Part shown: positions 8,994 to 16,451 of the stretch, one piece after another | How positions within the stretch are numbered: the stretch's first letter is position 1 | Layout of the letters: each line of letters begins with the position of its first letter | NCBI GenBank assembly: GCA_001603005.1 | Contig: LVAJ01000030.1 | Span: 62,001 to 126,000, forward strand | Reading direction: 5' to 3' | Origin: Clostridiales bacterium Firm_04 | Lineage (GTDB): Bacteria; Bacillota; Clostridia; Oscillospirales; Ruminococcaceae | DNA length: 64,000 bases | Notes under the pieces: generated by a model | The model's database searches: none | Told to the model about the DNA's origin: nothing | The model's input: the letters and a program-made list of their open reading frames with translations, nothing else | Made by a program: the position numbers and the translations under genes

Positions 8994-9992
8994 TCAGCTC
9001 AGCAGCCCCGCGCTCGAAGCGCTCAGCTGCGAATCTGAAAAGCTGCTGTAAATATATGCACCCGCCGCATTGCGGCTGACTGTCAGCATCATTGCTGTTT
9101 TGACGGACTTCATGCCGTCTTCTTCCTTGCGCTGATAGGTGACCTGGATCTGCATGAGATAAGAGGGGAGTCCGTCCGTATCCCGCTGCTCCGCGCGGCT
9201 GACAGATGCCGATTGCAGCCGGCAGTTCTCATAGCGGTAGCCGATGCGCAGTGCCGCCTCATTTTCGGGATTCAGCAGCGTTTTCTCCGGCTCCGCATCC
9301 GCCGTGAACAGATACCGCAGATAGCGCGCAGCCGCCCCGCCGAGTCCGGAGAGCGTTTCCGCATCGGGCATCCGTTCCAGCGCACTGCCGTCAAAATCCA
9401 TGACGAGCTTATGCAGCCCGACCGGATATTCCTCATGCCAGCCCAGCCATTCGATGCCCTCGCGCGTCAGTCTGCACTGATAATGATTCGCGCCCTTTTC
9501 AGCATCCAGAATGCCGTCCTCATAGCTGCATGCATCCCATGTTTCATCCATCCACCGCGTTCCGTCCGCCTTATAGAGATGACAGCATTTCCTGTCATTC
9601 TCCTCATAGGTCGCGAGCCAGACATTCGTGTCCGCCGGATCCGCCGGCGCAAAGGACTGGTAGATGAACGGCACCAGCAGTTCCCCGTTTGTGCGGATCA
9701 GTCCGATGCGGTCGGCTCTGCTTTCCGCGCGCCGTGCGATCAGAACGGTATCGCTCATTGTCCGCAGGAACGCCCATACCGGTGCGATCAGCTCTCTGCC
9801 GTTTTCGGTTCTGGCGCCCCAGCGTCCGTTTTCCTCATAGAGCTGGATCGCCGATTTTCCGGCAGAGGGTGCCGGTTCCGGCTCCGTCTGCCCCGTGCTG
9901 CCGTCATTCATCCGCAGGCTCGCAATTCCCGCGCTCAGGCAGAGCACGGCGGTCAGGAGCAGAAGGATCAGCAGCTTCAGGCGGCGGTTCAT
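8994..9992 (-). CDS. membrane-anchored WG-repeat-like protein
   Basis: The 332-residue protein has an N-terminal hydrophobic segment (LLILLLLTAVLCLSAGIASL, residues about 7-26) that could be a signal anchor, a low-complexity EPEPAPSAG linker, then YEENGRWGARTENGRELIAP and IGLIRTNGELLVPFIY, which resemble WG repeats. The C-terminal third may be a separate domain reporting a mutable polar fold (SYLMQIQVTYQRKEEDG). Probably extracytoplasmic. It lies between the glycosyltransferase and purE genes on the same strand. No enzymatic motif is seen and the function is unknown. Confidence 0.7.
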   Translation of the reverse strand: MNRRLKLLILLLLTAVLCLSAGIASLRMNDGSTGQTEPEPAPSAGKSAIQLYEENGRWGARTENGRELIAPVWAFLRTMSDTVLIARRAESRADRIGLIRTNGELLVPFIYQSFAPADPADTNVWLATYEENDRKCCHLYKADGTRWMDETWDACSYEDGILDAEKGANHYQCRLTREGIEWLGWHEEYPVGLHKLVMDFDGSALERMPDAETLSGLGGAAARYLRYLFTADAEPEKTLLNPENEAALRIGYRYENCRLQSASVSRAEQRDTDGLPSYLMQIQVTYQRKEEDGMKSVKTAMMLTVSRNAAGAYIYSSFSDSQLSASSAGLLS

Positions 9993-10031
9993 AATCGGAT
10001 ATCCTTTCGCAAACGGTCACCGCGCCGCACA

Positions 10032-12203
10032 TCAGAAGTGCGAGCCGTGATACTTGTCATCATCTTCGGCATTTTCATCATATTCCGGATCGAGATCATC
10101 GTCGTATCCGTCGTCGTAATCGTCATATGCCGCATCATCGTCATAGCCGTCAGCATCGTCCTGCTCATCGTAGAACTCGTCGTCGGTATAGCCGGCTTCC
10201 TCGTCGATCGCGCGTTCGATCGCGTCTGCGTCGAATCCGCCGCCGCCGACCTTGTTCAGCTTGTCGGAGATCGAATCCTTGATCCTGCCGGCGCCGTCCA
10301 CGATCTTATACCAGATATCGAGCAGCTTATCCTTGATTGTCAGCGGCGCATTTTCGTCATATTCCGGATCGAGGTCATCCTGATAGCCGCCGTCATCGTA
10401 ATCGCCGTAGGCATCCGCTGCATCATCAGCAGCATTGTCATCATCATCGAAATCCTCGTCAAAATCAATACTGTCGTAGTCGATCTTGATCTCGAATTTT
10501 TCCTTTTTCTTCGGTGCCGGAGCAGGTTCCGGTTCGGTCTCCGCTTCTTCCGGTTCACCGGTCTGTTCTGCGGTTTCCGGCTCTGCGGCATTCTCTGCCT
10601 CGGTCAGCGCCGGAACAGATTCTTCAATCTCTGAAACAGGCTCGTCCGCGCCGCCGAACGATGCATCCCGCTCATTGTCGAGCGATGCAATGTGCTCGTC
10701 GAGCGATGCGATCCGGTCGTTGATTTGTGCATTGAGGAATGCGTCCCTGTCAGCGGTTTCCCCTGCATCCTTGCGCGATGCCGCTGCTTCGACGCCATTG
10801 TTCTGTGCATCCCTGTCGAATGATGCATGCTCCGGTGCATCGACGACCGGTGCATTGACGATCTGTGCATTGACGATCCGTGTCTCATCGCTGTTTTCCT
10901 CGCTTTCCGGTTCTGCGCTGTCCGCATCGGTTTCATCCGCTGCATATTCAGCATCTTCGTCCGCAAATGCTTCCTCGGGATCCGGAACAAAATCATTTCC
11001 GTCGGTATCGTAGCCGTCGCCGTCAAATTCCGCTTCTGCCGCGATAATGCGGTCGATCTCCGCCGGCGCTTCTTCCGCCGGTGCCGCATCCTCTGCTTCA
11101 TCCGCTTCATCCGCTTCATCCGCGAACGCCGCATCGACGATCGCGTCAAATTCCTCGTCTGTTTCGAGTTTCAGGCGCTTTGCCTGCTCCAGCTGTTCGA
11201 TTCGCTTTTCGTCTTCAGCGTCCGTCTCCGGCAGATCGGCAAAATCGCCTGCATTCTCCTCGGTCTCGCGCACAAGGTAGATCGGGCGGTGCTTGACCTC
11301 AAGATAGGTCTTGCCGAGATACAGTCCGAGAATACCGGTACAGAACACCTGCAAGCCGCCGAAGAACACGACGCAGCAGGTCGTTGTCGGATAACCGAGC
11401 GGATCCCCGCCGACAACCAGACGCTTGATGACCGTGAAGATCAGCAGAATCAGGCCGAGCAGGCAGGAAAGAAAGCCGATGATCGCCGTTGCGGTGAGCG
11501 GCGCAGTCGAGAAGCCGATAATGCCCTCCAGCGAATAGCGGAACAGTCCCCAGAAGCTCCATGCGCTCGTGCCTGCCGCACGCTCGACATTTTCATATTC
11601 GATATATTTGACGCGGAATCCCACCCACGAGAAGATGCCCTTGGAGAAGCGGTTATACTCGCTCATGGAGAGCACCGCATCGACCATTTGCCTTGTCATG
11701 AAGCGGAAGTCCTGTGCGCCGTCCACGATCTCCGTCTGGGAGATCCTGTTCATGATCTTATAGAACAGTCTCGCGAACCACGACCGCACCTTGGATTCAC
11801 CGGCGCGGCTGACTCTGCGTGTTGTCGCACAGTCATAGCGTCCGCTGCGGACTGCCTCATACATTTCCGGCAGGAACTTCGGCGGATGCTGCAGATCGGC
11901 ATCCATGACAACGCAGTAATCGCCCTTTGCATTGGAAAGTCCCGCATAGATTCCGGCTTCCTTGCCGAAATTGCGCGAGAACGAGATATAGCGCACGCGG
12001 GAATCATGCTGTGCGAGGGTGCGCAGCGTTTTGAGCGTGCGATCCTTGGAACCGTCGTCGATGAACAGAAATTCAAACTCTGTTTCGGGGTATGTCTTCT
12101 GCATTTCTCCGGAAACTCTGATGATTTCCTTGTAGAACATGGGCAGAACTTCCTGCTCGTTATAGCAGGGAACGATCACGGATATCAGCTTTTTGTCTTC
12201 CAC
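10032..12203 (-). CDS. GT2 family glycosyltransferase with long acidic C-terminal tail
   Basis: The N-terminal 240 residues form a GT-A glycosyltransferase of the DPM1/GtrB type: ISVIVPCYNEQEV at the start, FIDDGSKDRT, and VVMDADLQHPP carrying the metal-binding DxD-like site. Two membrane helices follow (about residues 235-300). The remaining 380 or so residues are strongly acidic and low in complexity, rich in Asp, Glu and Ala, with a repeated DLDPEYDENA near the end. The GTG at 12201-12203 is chosen because GAGGAGGA lies about eight bases upstream and the fold starts immediately after it. Family members usually transfer a sugar to undecaprenyl phosphate and have about 310-340 residues; the tail is the unusual part. 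Confidence 0.88.
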   Translation of the reverse strand: MEDKKLISVIVPCYNEQEVLPMFYKEIIRVSGEMQKTYPETEFEFLFIDDGSKDRTLKTLRTLAQHDSRVRYISFSRNFGKEAGIYAGLSNAKGDYCVVMDADLQHPPKFLPEMYEAVRSGRYDCATTRRVSRAGESKVRSWFARLFYKIMNRISQTEIVDGAQDFRFMTRQMVDAVLSMSEYNRFSKGIFSWVGFRVKYIEYENVERAAGTSAWSFWGLFRYSLEGIIGFSTAPLTATAIIGFLSCLLGLILLIFTVIKRLVVGGDPLGYPTTTCCVVFFGGLQVFCTGILGLYLGKTYLEVKHRPIYLVRETEENAGDFADLPETDAEDEKRIEQLEQAKRLKLETDEEFDAIVDAAFADEADEADEAEDAAPAEEAPAEIDRIIAAEAEFDGDGYDTDGNDFVPDPEEAFADEDAEYAADETDADSAEPESEENSDETRIVNAQIVNAPVVDAPEHASFDRDAQNNGVEAAASRKDAGETADRDAFLNAQINDRIASLDEHIASLDNERDASFGGADEPVSEIEESVPALTEAENAAEPETAEQTGEPEEAETEPEPAPAPKKKEKFEIKIDYDSIDFDEDFDDDDNAADDAADAYGDYDDGGYQDDLDPEYDENAPLTIKDKLLDIWYKIVDGAGRIKDSISDKLNKVGGGGFDADAIERAIDEEAGYTDDEFYDEQDDADGYDDDAAYDDYDDGYDDDLDPEYDENAEDDDKYHGSHF

Positions 12204-12272
12204 TTGGCGTTCCTCCTCACCCGTGCCGCTGTATGGACGGCATCGGCGTTTTCGCATAATCATACACCATAT

Positions 12273-12301
12273 ATTATACCTCATACATCCGAAAAAAGCA
12301 A
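12273..12301 (-). promoter_or_regulatory. sigma-A promoter for the glycosyltransferase/purine run
   Basis: On the minus strand TTGCTT and TATAAT are separated by 17 bases. The -10 lies about 70 bases before the GTG start of the glycosyltransferase. No other clear promoter was found before purE, so this could serve the whole run, though long-range read-through is not shown. Confidence 0.65.
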
Positions 12302-12384
12302 GAGGAAATGCAAGAAAAATACAGATTGCAGCCGTGCTTTCTCCGGCGGCACGAATTATTGTGAAACTTGCCGTCAGCGGCGGG

Positions 12385-12411
12385 CAAAAAAAACAGCGGG
12401 CAGTGCCCGCC
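12385..12411 (-). terminator. rho-independent terminator after the 12497-12991 gene
   Basis: On the minus strand a GCGGGCA/TGCCCGC hairpin is followed by an eight-T run. It lies about 85 bases beyond the stop of the gene ending at 12497. Confidence 0.8.
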
Positions 12412-12496
12412 TCAGTTTTCAGATAAAATTTCTCCGACGGAAGATCATCGGAAGCTTCCGCCCGTTATAAATCATCGCGCAGCGATATCTTTTGAT

Positions 12497-12991
12497 TCAG
12501 ACCTCTGCCCAGTAGCGTTCCGCGGCGGGGACGAACGGTGTGAAGTCCTGTCTTGCGGCGCGCCAGCCCGCGGGGACAAACTGCTCGAAATTATCCTGCT
12601 CCGGATATTGGGAATAGAACTGTTTACTGTCGAAATCGACGAGCAAGGACGGCACGAGCGCGCGCCGCTGTTCATCGGATTCCGCGCGGGTGAACAGATA
12701 GGCAAGCTCTCCGCCGGACATCGCATCGCCGGAGATCTCCTTGAGGAACTGCTTGGCGGTATCTTTATCGAGCACGGGGATCCGGAAGCGTGTGCCCAGA
12801 AACTCGCCGAAGGAGCCGACCTCCTTGACGAACTCGACCTCGGATTTTCCGCGCCGCTGATAGGTCACATGCCAGTCGTCATAGAGTCTGCGATAGTCCA
12901 TTTTCCAGAGGTTCTTGTCGGTGACATACCACTGAAATTTCTTTTTGAAGATCACGCCGACAATGATATTTTCCGCATATTTCGGTTCCAT
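12497..12991 (-). CDS. uncharacterised protein, 164 residues
   Basis: I do not recognise a family. The protein is soluble in appearance, with many aromatic residues: KFQWYVTDKNLWKMDYRRLYDDW near residues 18-40, and two similar stretches near the C-terminus (FVPAGWRAA and FTPFVPAAERYW). It has no signal peptide, membrane segment or cysteine motif. The ATG at 12991 has an AAGGAC site upstream. A strong terminator follows. It appears to be a single-gene unit. Confidence 0.65.
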   Translation of the reverse strand: MEPKYAENIIVGVIFKKKFQWYVTDKNLWKMDYRRLYDDWHVTYQRRGKSEVEFVKEVGSFGEFLGTRFRIPVLDKDTAKQFLKEISGDAMSGGELAYLFTRAESDEQRRALVPSLLVDFDSKQFYSQYPEQDNFEQFVPAGWRAARQDFTPFVPAAERYWAEV

Positions 12992-13248
12992 AGGGACACC
13001 GTCCTTTCTGATCTGATAGTTTTATTGATGTTCCAATTAAATCTTGAAGAATAGATGCGCAGGATTTCTAACGCAGTATCACGGCAAAAAGACAAGCAGA
13101 TAACTTCAAGAGATAGTTGGGGCATCAATATTATAGCACAATCAGCCGCAGAATGCAACCGCCGCGCGATTGATCATTTCAACAGAAAACGGGTTTGCCC
13201 CTGAACGCCGCAAAGCGCGCAGGGGCTTGTGTCATCTGTCTGTCCGCA
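12992..13248. other. intergenic region without a gene
   Basis: This 257-base stretch lies between two minus-strand genes. Its upper end carries a GC-rich inverted repeat (AGCCCCTGCG with CAGGGGC-type partner around 13198-13228) that probably ends transcription of the HTH gene. No ORF or RNA gene is seen. Confidence 0.5.
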
Positions 13249-13851
13249 TCACAAATGCAGAAATTGCAGAACCGCAGCAGCTGCACAGACAATCAGGATT
13301 GCCCCGCCAGCAGCCGCCGTAAATATCAGCAGCTTCTTTTGCTTTTTACGGTTTTCTGCTTCCTTTTCTTTCTCAATGTCATCAAGTGTTTCGCCGTTCA
13401 GGAATGCAAGCACCTCACGGTAGGTCTGAATGTCATTGTCCTGCTTGATCCGCTCAAATTCCCGAAACGTCATGAAAATGCATACCGACAGGATGCCTGC
13501 GAGCAGGCAGCCCAAGATCACACCGATCCCGCCGCCGCACTCGACCAGCAATGTCACGCCGAACATCAGGGCGAACATTTCCGCGGCGCCCAGCCATTGC
13601 AGCTTTTTGAGTCTGCCTGCATCTTCATTTTTGATCGTGTTTTTCATCATCTCAACATCTCCTTTGACCAGTTCGTCAAGAGAAACACCAAAGATGTCGC
13701 TCAGGATCAGCAGGCTGTGAACGTCGGGATAGCTTTTTTCAGTTTCCCAGTTTGAAACCGTCTGACGGCTGACGAAGGCGTGTTCCGCCAGCTGTTCCTG
13801 TGACCATTTCTTTTCCGTTCTGAGCCTTTTGATCGTTTTGCTCAGCTCCAT
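13249..13851 (-). CDS. Xre-type HTH regulator with two C-terminal membrane segments
   Basis: The 200-residue protein begins with a Xre/Cro helix-turn-helix (IKRLRTEKKWSQEQLAEHAFVSRQTVSNWETEKSYPD, residues about 7-43). Residues 85-110 include an Ala/Leu/Gly-rich hydrophobic stretch, and a final segment near 175-195 (LLIFTAAAGGAILIVCAAAAVLQFL) is a clear membrane helix. DNA-binding regulators anchored this way are common in Firmicutes; the ligand is unknown. It has its own promoter and stands alone. A shorter protein with the same plan is encoded at 48382-48837. Confidence 0.85.
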   Translation of the reverse strand: MELSKTIKRLRTEKKWSQEQLAEHAFVSRQTVSNWETEKSYPDVHSLLILSDIFGVSLDELVKGDVEMMKNTIKNEDAGRLKKLQWLGAAEMFALMFGVTLLVECGGGIGVILGCLLAGILSVCIFMTFREFERIKQDNDIQTYREVLAFLNGETLDDIEKEKEAENRKKQKKLLIFTAAAGGAILIVCAAAAVLQFLHL

Positions 13852-13893
13852 GGGGTTTCCCTCCTTTCTGCCGATTTTCTTTCGGCTGAACTC

Positions 13894-13922
13894 ATCATAG
13901 CAGATTCAGGTTGATTTTTCAA
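13894..13922 (-). promoter_or_regulatory. sigma-A promoter of the HTH regulator
   Basis: TTGAAA and TATGAT are separated by 17 bases on the minus strand, and the -10 is preceded by TGC. It lies about 45 bases upstream of the ATG at 13851. Confidence 0.65.
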
Positions 13923-14072
13923 CCAAAGATGCTTGACATTCCGGAAAAAGCAGTGTCAAAACGCTTTGACATGACGATTTTACGCCTGTTTTCAGGATAC
14001 CGGCGCCTTGTTTGCGCGTTCGCAGGATCATTTTGCTAAATGTTCTGTTTTTACGCACTGCATGTTCAGAAA

Positions 14073-14111
14073 GCGCCGCCGTATCTCTGTCTGTCAGAAA
14101 TACGGCGGCGC
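14073..14111 (-). terminator. terminator hairpin after the aminotransferase gene
   Basis: GCGCCGCCGTAT pairs perfectly with ATACGGCGGCGC around a 15-base loop. It lies 25 bases past the aminotransferase stop on the minus strand. The T tract is short. Confidence 0.6.
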
Positions 14112-14135
14112 AAAATGCCGTTTCAGTTCCGTGCA

Positions 14136-15416
14136 TTATGCCAGCTTTTCCAGTGCTGCCAGCTTCACGCAGATGCAGAACAGCTCCATTGCCTGCTTCA
14201 GCTCTGCCGGAGAAGGATAGGTCGGCGCAATGCGGATGTTGCTGTCATCCGGATCATTCTTATACGGATAGGTCGCACCGGCACCGGTCAGCGTCACGCC
14301 AGCTTCCTTGCAGAGCTGCACGATCCGCTTTGCCGTACCGTTCGGCGCATTGAACGAGACAAAGTATCCGCCCTGCGGCTTCGTCCACTTTGCAATGCCG
14401 AGCGGCGCGATCTCTGCATCGAGCATATCGAGCACAGCCGCAAATTTCGGCGCAAGGATCACACGGTGCTTTTCCATATGCGCGCGCATGTTGTCCGCAT
14501 TGCCGAAGAAGCGCACATGCCGCAGCATGTTCATCTTGTCAAAGCCGATCGTCTGTATGCCGAGATGCCCCGACAGCTCATCGAGATTTGCCTTTGCCGT
14601 ATTCATCGCGGCAACGCCCGCGCCGGGGAATGTGACCTTCGAGGTCGAAACGAACTGATAGAACAGCCCCTCGCTGCCCGCCTCTGCGCATGCCTGATTG
14701 ATCGTCAGCGGCTTTTTCGGGTTCTCGACGAGGTGGTGGATGCAGTATGCATTATCCCAGAAAATGCGGAAATCCTTTGCAGCCGGCTTCAGTGCGGCAA
14801 ATGCGCGAACCGTATCATCGCTGTACACAATGCCGGACGGGTTCGCATAGATCGGCACACACCAGATGCCCTTGACGGATGCATCGCTCTCGACATACTG
14901 CTTCACCATTGCCATATCCGGACCGTTGTCATCGGTCGGCACAGGGATCATCTTGACGCCGAAATACTCGGTGAGCGCAAAATGACGGTCATAACCCGGA
15001 ACCGGGCACAGGAACTTGACCTCGTCCAGCTTGCTCCACGGCGTACATCCCGCAATACCCTTGACATAGGCGATCTGCAGGCAAGCGAACATCAGCTCCA
15101 GACTGGAGTTGCCGCCGACAAAAACCTCATCCGGATCCGCGCCGAGCACATCGGCGAACAGCTTTCTCGCTTCGGTGATACCGGGCAGCAGACCGTAATT
15201 GCGGCAGTCGTCCCCGCTCTCCGAGACCGCGCTTGCACCGGACGGCAGCGCATCCAGCAGCGGCATGGTAATATCGAGCTGCTCCGGACCGGGCTTTCCG
15301 CGTGCCATGTTCAGGCTAAGTTTTTTCGCCTGAAACGCGTCATAAGCTGCTTTTGTCTCCTGCAGCGCCGCACGGATCTCATCCGGCGTCAGCTGATTCA
15401 GCGGCTTTTTCTCCAT
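14136..15416 (-). CDS. PLP-dependent aspartate-type aminotransferase (class 1c-like)
   Basis: The 426-residue protein resembles the family of fold-type I aminotransferases called type 1c aspartate aminotransferases. The N-terminal LNMARGKPGPEQLD and RNYGLLPGITEARKL are family landmarks. The presumed Schiff-base lysine lies in STSKVTFPGAGVA near residue 255, and IFWDNAYCIHHL carries the Asp and Tyr that contact PLP. It should exchange amino groups between aspartate or a related acid and 2-oxoglutarate, but specificity is not fixed by sequence alone. It is a single gene with its own promoter and terminator. Confidence 0.88.
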   Translation of the reverse strand: MEKKPLNQLTPDEIRAALQETKAAYDAFQAKKLSLNMARGKPGPEQLDITMPLLDALPSGASAVSESGDDCRNYGLLPGITEARKLFADVLGADPDEVFVGGNSSLELMFACLQIAYVKGIAGCTPWSKLDEVKFLCPVPGYDRHFALTEYFGVKMIPVPTDDNGPDMAMVKQYVESDASVKGIWCVPIYANPSGIVYSDDTVRAFAALKPAAKDFRIFWDNAYCIHHLVENPKKPLTINQACAEAGSEGLFYQFVSTSKVTFPGAGVAAMNTAKANLDELSGHLGIQTIGFDKMNMLRHVRFFGNADNMRAHMEKHRVILAPKFAAVLDMLDAEIAPLGIAKWTKPQGGYFVSFNAPNGTAKRIVQLCKEAGVTLTGAGATYPYKNDPDDSNIRIAPTYPSPAELKQAMELFCICVKLAALEKLA

Positions 15417-15500
15417 ATGTAGAGACCTTCCTTTCTGTGACAGACATCATCCTCACTGCGAGATTGACATTTTTTTCACAATCTCGCAAATCAACAATTC

Positions 15501-15529
15501 ATTATAACACATCTCTCCTGAAAATGCAA
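15501..15529 (-). promoter_or_regulatory. sigma-A promoter of the aminotransferase
   Basis: TTGCAT and TATAAT with a 17-base spacer on the minus strand, about 85 bases upstream of the ATG at 15416. Confidence 0.65.
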
Positions 15530-15598
15530 TAGTTTTTTTGCAAAACAGCGCCGCACGGCACAAAATTTGAGTCCGCACAGCATCGTTCCGCATCCGGC

Positions 15599-15627
15599 GC
15601 ATAAATTATCCGGTTCTGCGCATCCTA
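15599..15627 (+). promoter_or_regulatory. possible sigma-G-type promoter of spoVAC
   Basis: GCATA and CATCCTA are separated by 17 bases and end about 23 bases before the chosen ATG. This fits the forespore sigma-G pattern (GHATR, 17-18 bases, CATNHTA), which drives spoVA genes in Bacillus subtilis. The match is by eye. Confidence 0.5.
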
Positions 15628-15649
15628 TCCGCAGATAGGAGTGATGCGC

Positions 15650-16117
15650 ATGACGGAAATCATGCATTCGCAGGGGATCAAAGATCCGGAGCAGGATGTC
15701 TACCGCAAAATGGTCGCGAAGGCATCCCGCAAAACCAATCTCGCCGCAACCGTGCTGAAATCGTTTCTGATCGGCGGGAGCATCTGTCTGCTCGGCGAGG
15801 TGCTGCGGCAGTTTTTGCTGCGGCAGGGGCTCGATGCGGACGCTGCCGGCACATGGACGTCGGTGATTCTGGTGTTCTGTTCGGCGCTGCTGACCGGACT
15901 GGGGCTCTATCAGAAGCTTGCGAAACACGGCGGCGCGGGAACGCTCGTGCCGATCACGGGCTTTGCAAATGCGGTCGCATCGGCAGCAGTCGAATCGAAA
16001 ACTGAGGGCTTTGTGCTCGGCGTCGGAACGAAGATCTTCACGATCGCAGGTCCGGTGATCCTCTACGGGACGGCGGCTTCCGCGGTCTACGGCGTGATCT
16101 ACTGGCTGATGAAATGA
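15650..16117 (+). CDS. spoVAC: stage V sporulation protein AC
   Basis: SpoVAC is an inner-membrane channel protein that moves dipicolinic acid and calcium in and out of spores. The 155-residue protein carries several membrane helices and the hallmark GAGTLVPITGFANAVASAAVESKTEG, then VLGVGTKIFTIAGPVILYG. The ATG at 15650 is chosen because AGATAGGA lies nine bases upstream; two earlier in-frame starts sit too close to that site. Usually spoVAC is followed by spoVAD and spoVAE; here a terminator follows at once and neither partner is nearby. Confidence 0.92.
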   Translation: MTEIMHSQGIKDPEQDVYRKMVAKASRKTNLAATVLKSFLIGGSICLLGEVLRQFLLRQGLDADAAGTWTSVILVFCSALLTGLGLYQKLAKHGGAGTLVPITGFANAVASAAVESKTEGFVLGVGTKIFTIAGPVILYGTAASAVYGVIYWLMK

Positions 16118-16162
16118 TGCGGACAGTCGCGACGCCGGATCCGTATGCACCCGATCAACAAT

Positions 16163-16197
16163 GCCCCGAAGCGCAAAATAAACGCTTCGGGGCAATT
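16163..16197 (+). terminator. terminator of spoVAC
   Basis: GCCCCGAAGCG and CGCTTCGGGGC form an 11-bp stem followed by AATTT, 45 bases after the spoVAC stop. Confidence 0.75.
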
Positions 16198-16206
16198 TCA
16201 CACACA

Positions 16207-16451
16207 TAATGGGATTCCAAAGGGAATCCCTCAGTCTGTCGGGAAAGGTATCGCTAACGCGATGATTCATATTGGGCTCCGCCCAAACCCGCCAAAGGGA
16301 CACTGTCCCTTTGGAATCCCATTTTTGCGAAAAACAAGAAAATACATACATTTCTTATTATCACACAAAATGGGATTCTTAAGGGCTAGCAGCCCTTAAG
16401 CAGGAGTTTGAGGGCGGAGCCCTCATTAGAAATCCGTCGGAGACACTTTAT
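16207..16451. repeat. palindromic dispersed repeat, copy A (head-to-head pair)
   Basis: Two imperfect units face each other around an AT-rich spacer. Each unit begins AAAATGGGATTC, carries a hairpin of the CAAAGGG...CCCTTTG or CTTAAGGGC...GCCCTTAAG type, then a GGCGGAGCCC hairpin. The right unit ends AATCCGTCGGAGACAC. Bases 16244-16451 are nearly identical to copy C at 51091-51299. No ORF is conserved in it. It fills the gap between spoVAC and the flavodiiron gene. Confidence 0.85.
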
